Below are positions 1-12,090 of a DNA stretch of 64,000 nt, piece after piece. Both the position numbers and the translations under genes were made by a program. Numbering within the stretch: the stretch's first letter is position 1; every line of letters starts with the position of its first letter. The DNA comes from Mallotus nudiflorus (taxonomy: Eukaryota > Streptophyta > Magnoliopsida > Malpighiales > Euphorbiaceae), in assembly GCA_947683625.1 (NCBI GenBank), contig CANTUR010000114.1, positions 1,116,001 through 1,180,000 of the forward strand, given 5' to 3'. The notes under the pieces were generated by a model, which was not told the origin of the DNA, did no database searches, and worked only from the letters and a program-made list of their open reading frames with translations.

Positions 1-137
1 TATCGTAAATGGATAATTTATCGTTTTCTTCAAAAAGCTTGTATTAGTTAATAAAGAGTTGGTCAAATTATTATTCAGTTTTTCTTTTTGATTAAGTTTA
101 ATAATAACGCATTGGAAAATTATAGTTTTTCCTTTAA

Positions 138-194
<57 letters not shown>

Positions 195-319
195 CACATA
201 GTCAATAATTTCCCGGACACAAGTAAGTTGGTTTTGGAAAAGAATTCTTACTTGCTGAAAGTCGAATAATTAGATAAAAACTTTTTTCATAATATAAAAT
301 ATACAAAATCAATTCTCCA
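1..319. other. AT-rich flank, no gene seen
   Basis: AT-rich sequence with the TA microsatellite at 141-189 and no convincing coding region. A 76-codon minus-strand frame (202-432) overlaps the start of the duplicated UGT84A upstream region. The same reading is broken in the paralogous copy near 24900-25030, so I treat it as non-coding. Confidence 0.5.
141..189. repeat. (TA)n microsatellite
   Basis: Uninterrupted TA dinucleotide run of about 49 bp. Similar AT tracts lie inside the Tat LTRs (about 10963-11004 and 19700-19761), at 52746-52772 and at about 57562-57599. Confidence 0.95.
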
Positions 320-1960
320 CTACCATAATGTGAAATTTGAAAAGGTTCATTTTCATATGGTGCAATCAAATTTGTATACGGAAAGTTATCAACTGACATC
401 AATAATTTTGCTTTCGAAATAGTCACTTTCACTTTTGCAACAAGAAAGTCTCCGGCATGGATGCCATGTGATAACCAATTTTTCCTACATCACTAGTTAC
501 AATTTACTCTCTTTTTTTTTTCAATAATAAAATGTAAAGAAAGTAATTAAGAAATAGTTTTAGAAGAAAAGAAAACTCTCATTTTTCTTACATCACTAGT
601 TACAATTTGTTCTTTTAATAATCAAACGTAACGTTAGCAAAGAACTAGTCACAATTTTTCGTACATTACAATTTACTTTGCCAATAATAAAATGTAACGA
701 AAATAAGAACCAGTTTTAGAAGAAAACAAAACTGGCAGTATTTTCCTACAATTTGTTCTTAAATGATAAAATGTAAGGAAAATAAACAACTAAATATAAA
801 AACAAAACCTACAAAAATATAAACATATTGGAATCTACCAGTAATTGTTGAAATTGAATATTGAATTTAAATTCTAATATATATAATCATGTTAAATTAG
901 TTGTTACAAAATTTTTGTTGTAATTGTAATTTTACTTTGGTCAAACTAAATTATCAGAGTATAGTAAACTTTAAATACTAAAAATTTAAAATAAAAAAAG
1001 AATATAATTACTTTTTTATTAATAGAAAGATCATATAATCTAAATATTAAGAAACTATATAGAGATAGTTTATTCAGAATTTTTTTTTTTTAAAAAGTGA
1101 TTATTTAACTACTTTTTCATCGACAAGTACATAACAATTGAAACGTTATTTAGTTATAGAGAATGAGTTTATTGTATTAATGGTACCATAATTTTACTTC
1201 ATGTTTTAAAATGGTATCAGATTTTTAAATTTTTTCTTTTCAGTTACTAAAATTTTATTTTAGATTTCAAATTAAATTATTTTGAACATATTCGATAAAA
1301 TTTAGCATATGTAGTAATCAGAATAAGTATATTTTTAATATTTTACTATGTAAACATCTCATTGAACAGTCTAATTATTTTGTGGGCTCCATAAAATGAA
1401 ATTTGTTAAAATTTTATTTTATGTGACCCACAAGCAAATTCTATTCTATGGGGCAAACAAGATTATTAGGATGTTTAACGGGATATTTACGTAGTGAATA
1501 TATTAAAAATATATTTATTTCGACTGTCATATATATTAAATTGATTGGATATATTTAAGGTAATTTAACTTGAAACAAAAATAAAACTTTAATAACTAAA
1601 AATAAATAAAAATCTCACACCATTTTGAAGCATGAAAAAAATTATGATACTAACAATGCAATAAACTATATACATAATATTTTATTTATTTAGAATAGAT
1701 AATAATAATAATATTATTAATATTAATATTAATATTAATAATAACAATGGTGTGGAATTTCAACATCGTATGGTTAATGTCATATCATGCTCACGTTATG
1801 CCAAACGTATTTTGCTACAGACAGGACCCTATCGCTAAAATGATTTAGATTTATTTTGCTTTTGGATTTTGGGAGGATTTCAATTCTTAAGCACCAAATA
1901 TACACAAGAAAACAAAAGTATTTTTGAAAATATTTTAGAGAAGAAGAATACTTTTAAGCA
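320..1960 (-). repeat. Paralogous copy of the UGT84A upstream region
   Basis: Several blocks match the 5' flank of the intact UGT84A gene (24880-26170) in the same order and orientation. About 330-450 matches 24895-25070, 1743-1850 matches 25280-25395, and 1850-1930 matches 26060-26140. This is therefore the upstream region of a further UGT84A copy whose gene would lie left of the window (inference). The sequence between the blocks is AT-rich and diverged. No gene is visible. Confidence 0.75.
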
Positions 1961-2024
1961 TTTGAAGTATTCTTCAACTTCATTAATAACAAATAAAAAT
2001 ATTAATAAGCAAAAAAAAACAGGC

Positions 2025-2386
2025 ACAAGCAAGAAACTGGCCTGCCTGCCTTCTTCTGAGTTTCTCTTAACCATTTCAGGAATCACTTGTTTAGCAGCAG
2101 TTCATGTTGACGTAAATATTGATCAAGATTGTTGGGTATAGGATCATCTTCTTCCAGCCCATCTTCGAGGGAGTCGAATCGGACAATGCCATCACTAACA
2201 GGTCTAGATTACTGGGGGGTGATGCTGTTTGCAATTCTCTTTTTTTTTTTTTTTTATTAGGTGCAGCAAAAGTGACAAGCAAACCTTTGAAGCAAGATGT
2301 TTGCCAAGCCTAAGTAAAGGATTGACATGGCCTTGTGCAGGGAAAGAAATATGGAAGACGTGAACAAGAGAAAGTGATGCTACCAT
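2025..2386 (-). pseudogene. UGT84A 5'-end pseudogene fragment
   Basis: Reading minus from the ATG at 2386, the first ~30 residues follow the intact UGT84A at 22933-24375, including the N-terminal FPAQGHVNPLLRLGK motif with its catalytic His. A one-base loss then shifts the frame within the LASKG segment. An oligo(T/A) tract near 2240-2260 replaces part of the coding sequence. Further pieces survive in other frames, e.g. PEMVKRNSEEGR near 2055-2086, equivalent to PEMVKRYSKEGR of the intact protein. Homology stops near 2025, at about residue 125 of 480, so the acceptor-domain remainder and the whole UDP-sugar-binding half with the PSPG box are absent. The 5' leader up to about 2440 also resembles that of the intact gene. 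It cannot encode an enzyme. Confidence 0.9.
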
Positions 2387-2625
2387 TTTTCTTCTTTTTT
2401 TCTGCTCTATCATTACTTTTTCCTAGAAGAAAGAGATGAGCAGGGGTTCACAAAGTAATGCTGCAAATAAATCACAAACTTAATGAGTTTGCTCCTGGTT
2501 CCTCTAAGCTTGCCACAGCATTTACTCCTGGTAATTGGAACTTGCCAAATCTGTCCTTTCTTTGTTTTTATTATTATTAGAAATTTGGGTATGCCGAAAA
2601 TATATAAATATGAAGAAAATGGAAA

Positions 2626-3842
2626 AAGAATACACTAATTAAATTTTTGTCTAATTTAAAAATTTAAACTGTTAAGTGAAAGTATATAAATTGATATATA
2701 AACTCACGATGTGAGATTAATTGCTTCAACACAACACCTTAACACATGCTAGGATGGCTAGCATACGACCCTTTGAGACATGTTAGGCTAACTAGCATAT
2801 GATATAATGGTCCGATAAATTCGCATGGTGATTTCTTTTTAAATATTGGCCCGATTATGTGACAAAAAGAAGGGCATGACACATGTTGGACCCCATTAAT
2901 ATATGGCACAATGATAAGATAAGCTTTCATTTGAAAATTTTTATTAAATACCAGCTCTGACCATGTGACATAAAAAAAGATATTTCAATTAAGAATAATT
3001 GTATAAAAAAATATGTTTTAAATATCAGTAATAACTTTAATTTCATATTAAAAATTTAAAGAAAATATATAGAAAATACACCAACTAAACTTTTATCCAA
3101 CATAAGAATTCAAGCTATTAAATAAAAGTATTTCATTAATATATACGTCCAGTTATAAAATTGATGTGATGTAGGATTAATTGCATTAATAATTATATTA
3201 AACATGTCTTCTTCAAGCATGCTAGGATCACACATGCTAACATGACTAGCATGGTTAAGTTTTGAACAACTATTACAAATAATTAAAAATACACCAATTA
3301 CAAATATAAAAAAATGGACTAAAAATACACTAATTAAACTTTTTTCTAATTTAAAAATTCAAGTTGTTAAGTAAAAGTATTCCATTACTATATAAACTCA
3401 CTTGATCTCAATTATGAAAATGAGATTAATTGCTTTAACACAACCTCTTCACACATGCTAGGATCACACATGCTAACATGACTAGCATACGGCCCTTTGA
3501 CACATGTTAGGCCTAAATTCGTATGGTGATTTCTTTTTAAATATTGGACCCGACTATACGACAAGAAGAAGGGCATGACACGTGTTGGACCAAATTAATA
3601 TATGGTACAATGACTAGATAAGTTAGCATTTGGAAATTTTTATTAACTACGGGTATGACCATGCGATAAGAAAAAAAAAATTCAATTAAAAATAATTATG
3701 TAAGAAAAATATGTTTTAAATATCGGTAATAACTTTGATACAATATTAAAAATTTTTAAAAACATATAGAAAATACAACAACTACACTTTTATCAAACAT
3801 AAAATTCAAGCTATTAAATGAAAGTATTTCATTAATATATAA
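2626..3842. repeat. Direct tandem duplication, period about 690 bp
   Basis: 2626-3150 and 3318-3842 are diverged direct copies. Both start at AATACACTAATTAAA and contain GAAGGGCATGACAC, then TATGTTTTAAATATC, and end at ATTTCATTAATATATA. A short sub-unit (ACACTAATTAAACTTTT-like) recurs near 2630, 3080, 3325 and 3775, so the array grew in more than one step. No coding capacity and no terminal inverted repeats were recognised. The source family is unknown. Confidence 0.8.
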
Positions 3843-3845
3843 GTA

Positions 3846-4739
3846 TGGTGAAGATGGTTGTTGGAGCATCAAAAAGTGTCTAATATTTTGACATTAAAAT
3901 CGTAGTATATACCGCTGGGAAGTAAAGGTCTAATAGTTACTTCTTTTTAAAAATATTATAAACATAAAATTTAAATCCTATTGTTAGTTTGTGGAAGTAA
4001 TCTTTATCTGATTTAAAAGGGAAAAATTATTTTTATTATGCAATCTATCAATATTTAAAATATACAACATTTTTATTAATAAAAAAAGTAGTGCTATATA
4101 CCACTGATTGTTGGATTAAGAGTCGCTTTAACTTAAACAAGTTTTGAATTTTAATCATAATGTGTAATTGAGTATAAATTCAATAAATTTTAAATAGTAT
4201 TAATTATATAGTGGTACAAATATATTGTTCGTTAAAAATTATCAAAGTTTTGAATTTTATTAATTTAAATTTTGAGTTTAAGCTTTATGTATAAAACCTA
4301 TGTTAGATACACTAACTTTTACATACATCTAATTTTCAAAGTGGTTGATTAAAAAAAAATAGACTATTTTTTTTAAGTAAAAAAATTATGGTGCTAATAC
4401 TAATAGGGATCAGCTAATGAGTGCTACTTCCATTTAAAAGAAGTTTTAAATTTGAATTGTGATATATGTTTCATTAAATAATTATTGAGAGATTTTTATT
4501 TTTTAATTGAACCATAATATATGTAGTTGTTTAAATAGCTGTTAGGAGATTTTTGTTGTTCTTATAGTCTTACCTGAATCATTGAATTAATTAAAATCCA
4601 ATGAATTATGACTATCAAGTGTCCTAACAAAAAAAATTATAGGATTAACAATTCAAGTAATGAAAAAAATTATTATAACTTAATTATTTGATTAAGTCTT
4701 TGTTAATAACTAATAATTAGTAGTTGTTGCCGCTAATTG
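3846..4739. other. AT-rich intergenic stretch
   Basis: No gene, repeat boundary or conserved motif recognised. It ends at TTAAC (4740-4744), one arm of the copia target duplication. Confidence 0.5.
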
Positions 4740-4744
4740 TTAAC

Positions 4745-4892
4745 GGTCAAGAGTTGAATTTTAGTTAATGAATGATTGATTACAGGTACTGTTCACTACT
4801 GCTATATATACACATATACTGATAAGCCTAACAACATGATAAGCTTAGAATAGCAAATACAACAGCTAGCAGCATCTATAGTTATATGAATA
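4745..4892 (-). repeat. 3' LTR of the copia element
   Basis: Direct repeat of 21464-21612, starting GTCAAGAGTTGAATTTTA and ending near GTTATATGAATA on the plus strand. The termini are not canonical TG...CA. The boundaries rest on the TTAAC duplication and on the purine tract immediately right of it. Confidence 0.85.
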
Positions 4893-6904
4893 TGCTCCCA
4901 TAAGCTGAAGACTGAATGGAAGAGAGTCAAACCTTGTCTATAATGGAAGAAAAAAAGCAGTATATTCAAAGGTTTAGCCATGATGTCAGTGAGCTGATGA
5001 ACAGAAGAAATGTTGTCAATAGTGACCTGCTTTCTAGTAACCAAATCTCACAGGAAATGAAAGTCAACCTCCATATGTCGTGTTCAAGCACTAAAAATTG
5101 GATTTGTAGAAATAAACATAGTACTCGTATTATCACACCATATGTGTGGCAGAATAAATGGTAAAATGCCAAGTTCAAAGAGCAAGATGCAAAGCCATTT
5201 CAACTCTATACAAACATCAGCTATAGCTTTAAATTCAAACTCGATGGAAGACCTTACTACTATTTTTTATTTCTTTGAACTCTAAGCAATAAAGTTCTTC
5301 CCAAGGTACACCAAATGTCCTTCTGTAGAGCGACGATCATTTGGGCATCTAGCCCAATCGACATCAACAAAAACAGTTAATTGAGGTTATGCACTAGAAA
5401 AAAATAATAAAGAACAAGAGCTACTGCCTTTGAGATAACAAAGAACTTGTTTTAATGCCTTGAAATGGATGTCAGTTGGTCAATGCATAAACTGACAAAG
5501 TTTATTCATAGCAAAAGAGAGATCCGGCCTTGTTAAAGTCATGTATTGAAGACTACCACAACATTGGCAATAAACAGTGGCATTATTAGGAGATAATGCA
5601 AAACCATCATTAATTGAAAAAGAATGACCAACTGCTGTGAGTGTAGAGCATGGTTTGGAATTTTGCATATTCATCTTATTTAGAAGATCAGTAACATAAG
5701 AATTTTAAGAAAGAGAGATGCCTTATGAAGAATAATTAACTTCTATACTAAGAAAAAAATGAAGTTTGCCCAAGTCTCATAATTGAAATTCAGTAGATAA
5801 TTTCTTAATGACAGAGTTAACCAAACCAAAATTATTACATATGATTATAACATCATCAACATATACTAATAGAAAACATTGAAGTGAACCATTAGTATTA
5901 AGAAATAAAGAAGAATCTGCTTAAGAACCCACAAAGCTAATAAAAGTTAAGAAAGTACTCAGTTGATGAAACCAAGCGCAAGGTGCTTGTTTAAGACCAT
6001 ATAAAGACTTCTTTAACTTGCACACATAATCTGGAAATTCTTTGTTTTTAAAACCTTGTGGTTGAGCCATATAGATAGTTTCATCAAGATTTCCATGCAA
6101 AAAGGCATTGTTCATGTCTAACTGTCTTAAAAACCCTTATTCACTACAACTAACATAATTGATTGAAATTTATGATAGGCATGACTATTGGGTTAAAAGT
6201 TTCATTGTATCCAAGCCATATTCTTAAGTGTATCCTTTTGCAACTAAATGTGATTTAAACCTTTCTATAGAGCCATCAGAATGTGTTTTAACTTAATACA
6301 CCCATTAATTACCAACAATGTTGACATCCAAAGGTTTAGGGACCAATTCTCATGTATTGGTTCGAAACAAGTCTTGCATTTCTGTTTCCATGGTTGCTTG
6401 CCATTCAAAGAAGGCGGAAGCTTGGTGATAACAAGTGGGTTCAATGTTTGGTATAGTGGTATTGATTGCAACGTTGGCTAAATATTTAGGTTTCGTGATT
6501 TTAGGTTTAAGAATCATGGGATGTGTATGTTGTGGTGGTTTTGGGGAAGAAGGGATCGAGATTTGTAATGTTGGAATAGAGGTGGATGGTGAAGAATTGT
6601 TACTATCAATAAATAACTTTAAATCGTCAGGATTAAAAGTGTTAGTGGAAATGTTATTGTCAGGTAAAGGTGATTTAGATAAGATAGGTGATAAGGGAAA
6701 TTTTGGATTATGGTCAATAGAGATATATGATTAGGTTTTGGGTGTGATATAGATTGGGTGAGGTTGGGAGTCTGAGAAGTAGTTGGAGAGGAAGATTGAA
6801 TAGCAGTAGGAGTTTCAGGTGAGGAAGGTGTTTTGGTTAAGATGGGAGAGTTGTAAGTGGTGTTTGGGAAATTCAAATTAGAAATTTAGAGCCAAAGAGA
6901 GTTT
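4893..6904 (-). pseudogene. copia reverse transcriptase / RNase H remnant
   Basis: Minus-strand fragments of copia pol, read from high to low coordinates. A linker rich in Pro, Ser and Thr lies near 6620-6876. Next comes the start of RT with ITKLPPSLNGKQPWKQ. The block MNNAFLHGNLDETIYMAQPQ followed by CKLKKSLYGLKQAPCAWF (5921-6115) is the hallmark copia RT core. SLQYMTLTRPDLSFAMNKLC (5480-5674) is the connection to RNase H. Several stops and frameshifts separate the pieces. The right end is interrupted by the solo LTR at 6910. Confidence 0.9.
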
Positions 6905-6909
6905 GAAAT

Positions 6910-9864
6910 TGTCATGACCCAAACCAGGGATCATGACTAATGCTAAGAAATAGGAATTCATACAAATTCAGAACCCATAACAAGCCTTAATTAAAAACTC
7001 AAACAAACATACTACAAAAATGCCTCATAATTAAAAATTTTAATAACATAATCAAAACTTTCATAAATGAAATTATCATAAATATATTCAGATACAAAAC
7101 TACTATCTGAGTCAACATAACATGATACCACAATTATGTACTACTACTGCAACGTCTATAAAATACAAGAAAGTGATAGTTTAAAAATTACATAAATTGG
7201 TTGGAGATGAAAAGGTCTGGTGAGTAGGACTAATAGGGGAGCTCTGACATAAAGAATCCTGAAAAAAAATATTTGAGGGGGTTCAGACCTCACTGAGTGA
7301 ATTATTAAATATATATACACACAACCTAAAGACATATACACTCCAACATCAATATAATAATATATTTATATTTATTTAATATATACATGCATTTCATACA
7401 TATGCTCGAAATCCATTTATATTATAACAATAAATGTAGAAGAATTTTGGGTGGAGGATCATAGCAGAATCCCTAAATTTTTCTGCAATCTCAATCATTG
7501 CAATTCACTAGCCAACAAGTTTTTCATAACTCCAAAAATATCCTTTATCTAACTTTTTGGTAGTGGAATGGCTCGAGTACACAAAGGATCAACTAAGGAT
7601 CCGCAATCCCACTATCGGTGCTAACTGGCCTCATGTACTCTGCAAGTCAACCGAGGATCCGCAGTCACACCCTTTTATCCATCATTCAGCATAATCATTA
7701 TTTCCATATCCAAAATCAATCAAAGTTTAAAGTCTAATATCTAGGGTACTGTTGCACAACAACTCTAGTGTGACCCATTAAGTGGCACGTTTTACAACTA
7801 TCCTTCAAAACGTTGTTTCATAATAAAATAATGAAAATTCATAATAAAATATGACAACATACATTATTCAAAATAAACATTCTTAGTTATATATATGAAA
7901 GCATATATATAAATATTGACAATAATAAATAACATTTAATGAAATAAAGCATAATTAGATTCATATTTATTAAAAATATATGGATGCTCACAATATTTTA
8001 TCTATACACAATGTATACATATAATAATAAATCATAGTTCAAGTGTGCTCCTTTACCTTGGCTCGGCTGGTCTAGTTTGATAGGTCTAGCGCGAGGAGCT
8101 ACTAAGGAAAAAATAATAATACTATTATTATTAGAAATAATTCCTTAATTTTATACTTGTAGAATTTATAGAGAATGACTTAATTTAGAACATGACTCGA
8201 TAAAAATTTAAAACTTAATATCGACCCGATGTCACGTTTTACGAGAATTATACTGAAGATTCGGTAGAATCTCCTATATAAAATAGATGTCTCTCTACTA
8301 AAGGTAAAGCTGATCCTGCACATAAATACACTTCAGATAATTCCACAACACCACATCTCAAGTTGGGCCCCTCAACTACTATTCACGCCCAACTGAGAAC
8401 CAATTCAATCCACAATTAATTAAAATACCATAAATTCCAATAATTCACCAAAAATCATAAAAATTCATTTAAATATCAAAAATCAATTTATTGACATAAT
8501 AAAAGCATAAAAGATATTTATTTCCAAAATAAATAATAAAATCTTCATTTATAATTAAATTTCATTATTAAAATTATATTCTACTAGTATTCAAAATTAC
8601 AATTAATTATTTAAATTGCTCAAATATATAATAAAAATAACCAAAAACTCATTTAAGCTTTAAAATAATAAATAAAATTTATTATTCATGTATTTTATGG
8701 AAATTACTAATAATTAGCTAAAAATAGTAAATAATTCATAAAAATTAATTAAATAATTTTTATTATTCAAAACTTTCCATAACATAATAATTAATAATAA
8801 TTTCAATTAAAATATAAAATTATTAATTTTCCAAAAATTCATTTTTGTACATAAATATTCAAAAATTTATAATAAAAATTTGGTACGTAATGTCAATAAA
8901 TTTGCTTCACGAAGTTTGTTCAAAATACATGAAAGAATTTATTAAAAATATAAATTTTTCTCAAGCCATGAATAGTAGCCATAAACAGTGTTTGTGCTCA
9001 GAATGGTATCATTTTGAAACTAAATTCCAAAATTTAATCTAAATATATTTTTGGGAAGTTTACAATTTCTACAACAATAATCTAAATTCAATTTAACATA
9101 AATAAACCTAATTTAAACTTCATTTCACAAATTAATCAAAATATGGCTAAACACAATTTCACAAAATTGGAGTTGTAATCGAAGTTACCCGGATAAATTG
9201 ATTGATGGGAAACAAAGCCTACTTTGAAACGTAGAGAACAAGCTATCAAGCTCAGCTCGAGGTGGCCGGAAATGTTGTTGGCAAGAGGAAGAAGATTTAG
9301 TCAAAATTTGAAATCGAAAAGGGAGAAGAAAGAAAAGTGGGTGGTAGCGCCGGGGAGGAGAAAGGCAGCTGGTGGTGGTGTTGTCTGGAGGTGACTAGAG
9401 GTGGCGAGGTGGTGGTGGCATTGGGTGGTGGGTAGTGTCAGGGTGAGTAGGGAAGAAAAAAAGAAAAAGAAAGAAGAAGGAGAAGAAGAAGAAGAAGGAG
9501 AAGGGGGAGGGTGTTGTAAATTTTCAAAAAAATTATTATTATTATCTTTTAGAAAGCACAAAGGACAAAAGAAAAGAAATACTTAATATTAAATTTTTTT
9601 TCTCTCACCACAAATTATATATACATATATGCATATTTAACAATTAATTTAAATTTAATACAATTACACAAATAATAATAATCAAATATTAATTAACACT
9701 AATTAGTCCTAAAATAATAATATTATTATTAAAACAACATTTGACCCAAAATTTCAAATTTAATTTAATTAATAACTAAATATCATAATTTAAATAAAAT
9801 AATTATTAGCATTGCAAATCCCAAAAATTTAATTTTATAATTTATAAAAATTCGAGTTATAACA
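6910..9864 (-). mobile_element. Solo LTR C of a long-LTR gypsy family
   Basis: A 2955-bp unit in minus orientation. Read on its own strand it starts TGTTATAACTCGA and ends GGGTCATGACA. GAAAT flanks it perfectly on both sides (6905-6909 and 9865-9869). It has no internal domain or second LTR, so it is a solo LTR. It is related along its length to the units at 30085-33307 and 54986-58118. Shared pieces include the TTCACTCAGTGAGGTCTGA motif and a GTAAAACGTGA block (near 8230). Open frames inside (e.g. around 9300-9560) are low-complexity. The family resembles long Tekay/Del-type LTRs (inference). Confidence 0.9.
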
Positions 9865-9869
9865 GAAAT

Positions 9870-10603
9870 ATAACAGTTACCTGAACCAATTTGCGAATCA
9901 TCATCTGAACTTGATTGCTCTACTTGTTTGAATGGAAAATTACTTTTATCAAATTCCACATGTCTTGCAATATAAATTCTCCTTATTTCTTTATCAAGAC
10001 ACCGATACCCTAGATGATGAGGAGAGTATCCTATGAAAACACATTTCTTGGATCTGAATGAGAATTTATACCTATGATATGGTCGAAGGAGAGGGAAAAC
10101 TGCACAACCAAAAACCTTAAGGAACAAATAATTATATGATCTTTGATAAAGTTTCTAAAATGGAATGGCATTAGATAAAAATGAACTTGTTATATGATTA
10201 ATAAAAAAAATCGCAGTTTCAAAAGCAAATTGCTAGTACTTGAATGGTGCACCACAATATCCTAATTATGCTAAGCCAATATCCACAATATGCCTATTTT
10301 TCCTCTCAATTGTGCCATTCTGCTCATGAGTGTGTGGACAAGATATTTGATGAACAATTCTATGATTTTGAAAATGTTGAGTTAAGGGACAATATTCACC
10401 ACCCCAATCTAAATTGAATGCTTTAATTTTATGATTGAATTGCCTTTCCACCATTGCTTGGAATTGTCTAAAGATACTTAGAACATCACTTTTATATTTA
10501 ATGGGATATAACCATGTAAATAAGGAGAAATCATCAATAAAGAGTACAAAAAACTTGTCACTCATAGATGAACAAATTAGTGCAGGGCCCTATACATCTA
10601 AAT
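9870..10603 (-). pseudogene. copia integrase remnant
   Basis: Minus-strand copia integrase core: SDKFFVLFIDDFSLFTWLYP, then LDWGGEY, then EQNGTIERKNRHI (10266-10565). These supply the two Asp and the Glu of the DDE site. Further on, FLKVFGCAVFPLLRPYHRYK and KKCVFIGYSPHHLGYRC (9783-10127) are the C-terminal integrase region. Upstream the frame reads LDV-stop-GPA where LDVWGPA is expected, so a TGG-to-TAG change is likely. The Tat element inserted at this point: copia coding resumes at 19787 with GPLDLIHL. The left end is cut by the solo LTR. Confidence 0.92.
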
Positions 10604-10963
10604 TGATAACTTGTTTATGGAGCTCTTGAGCTTGTGATCCTACAAATGACCAACAAAGGGCAAGGTGAGAGGTGGTGAGAAACCCCACAAACACTCTGAT
10701 GCCTAAGTTAGAAAATAGAGAGAGAATCTAGACAGAGAAAGCGAGAACAATTAGAATATAAGAGAATAGGATGATGAGAATGAGGGATATGTGGTCTTAT
10801 TTATAGTGATACTTAGACCTAAAAAGAGTAGAATTGCTAATAGGAGTGTATTCCCTCTTCGTCTAGGAATCTTCTTAAGGCAAGGTCATTTCCTTAAATG
10901 GATTCGACTATCTTCCCTTTCCGAGTAACCCTATTTAAGAAACAAAGTTCTTTAATTAAATAG

Positions 10964-11008
<45 letters not shown>

Positions 11009-11012
11009 ATCA
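10604..11012 (-). repeat. 3' LTR of the Tat element
   Basis: A 409-bp direct repeat of 19310-19781. It lacks about 35 bp present in the other LTR (near 19530-19565) and has a shorter TA tract. On the element strand it begins TGATATTGTA. It shares GACCAACAAAGGGCAAGGTG with its partner. Confidence 0.93.
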
Positions 11013-11027
11013 AGAGTCCCTCCCATG
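11013..11027 (-). other. Polypurine tract of the Tat element
   Basis: On the minus strand, ATGGGAGGGACTCT directly precedes the 3' LTR. This is the expected place for plus-strand DNA priming. Confidence 0.75.
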
Positions 11028-11129
11028 GGTCTGTCTGGATATTTATGTCTGACGTATCCGAGTCTATAAATGATAGAACATTCATGCTTTTATATAGAGG
11101 GAAATCTCTTAAAGTCACTTTATTTTGAT

Positions 11130-11790
11130 ATGGAAGGGTGAGTTAAGGTTGCTAACCTCAATCATAGGGAAAGATAAAGCTTGGTATCGAGTTTTGAAAC
11201 CATCTCATCATGGAAATGCCATATGGACCTTGGAGTGCACAAAATCTGCGAAAAAGAATATGTAATGGATTAACCTGTCAATGCGAAGGTAGCATGACAG
11301 AACTAGTCATCACTGGAGTTTCGATGCTTAGTGCATTAAAAGCGCAGCCCAAGTGTTGAACCTCAGTACTATAGAAGCGACCTAAGGGCCAGCTTCAGTC
11401 ACTAGACTAATGTACGAGGCTTAGACGCTTGGTGTGGGGACGCGAGGCTTACATGCTCAGAACCTCAGTACTATATAAGCAACCTGAGGGTGCCAGCTTC
11501 AATCACTGGACTTTATCTTAGTGCATTAAAAGTGTAGCCCAGGTGTCGTATGATCTCGATGCATTAGAAGTGTGGCCCGAGTGTTGTATAGTCTATATGG
11601 GTGTCTTGCAAATATGGCTCGAATGCTCGTCCTCAGTATTTTAAAAGCGACATGAGGGAGATGACTTTTGCGACTGGTCTTAATACATGAGGCATGGATG
11701 CTCGGAACCTCAATACTATAATAGCGACCTGAGGGTGCCAGCTTCAGTTATTAGTGGGAGATGCTGGATCTAGCTATGCCGAGTATAAAA
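11130..11790. repeat. Tandem-repeat-rich 3' region of the Tat element
   Basis: Two interleaved motifs recur here. One resembles CCTCAGTACTATAGAAGCGA followed by GCCAGCTTCAGT (about 11362, 11463, 11634, 11709). The other resembles GTGCATTAAAAGCGCAGCCC (about 11332, 11520, 11560). Copies are diverged and the spacing is irregular. Variable tandem repeats between pol and the 3' LTR are known in Tat/Ogre-type elements. Confidence 0.8.
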
Positions 11791-12037
11791 GGACAGCTGA
11801 CAATGGTGCACCTAAGTCGGGTAACATCTATGTCGTCTTGATGCTTAGATTCTTGAAATTTGAATTGCATACCGTCGCATCTTTTCGTGTGTCATAAGAT
11901 GAGATGTTTCTTTTGATATAATGATGACTACTCAATTAATGGGTTTTATCATTTCCTATACTGCCCTTAATGATATGAGGAGAAACGAAGTAATTATAAA
12001 GGAAATTAATAGTTTGTTCCAAAGCCTTCTATTGCTC

Positions 12038-12045
12038 TATAAATA
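12038..12045 (+). promoter_or_regulatory. TATA box for the antisense gene
   Basis: TATAAATA lies about 45 bp before the first in-frame ATG (12091) of the plus-strand gene in the Tat element. It sits opposite to the transcription direction of the host element, which suggests the gene has or had its own promoter (inference). Confidence 0.5.
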
Positions 12046-12090
12046 TCCTTTTATCTTCGAGTTGATGCATTTTGCTCTTTTATTTTGTTA

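Noticed and set aside
202..432. Minus-strand 76-codon frame, partly conserved at 24900-25030
   Set aside because: The paralogous copy breaks the frame and no domain is recognised. The conservation is explained by the segmental duplication of UGT84A upstream sequence.
9301..9586. Low-complexity frames on both strands (poly-Pro/Ser, poly-Lys/Glu)
   Set aside because: GGA/GAA-rich simple sequence inside solo LTR C. No domain, and both strands are open for compositional reasons.
11130..11790. Possible CRISPR-like array
   Set aside because: Repeat units are diverged and irregularly spaced, the genome is a plant, and the region lies in the 3' part of a retrotransposon.
12085..12090. Start of the antisense Tat gene at 12085
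   Set aside because: That codon is TTG; the first ATG in the frame is at 12091.
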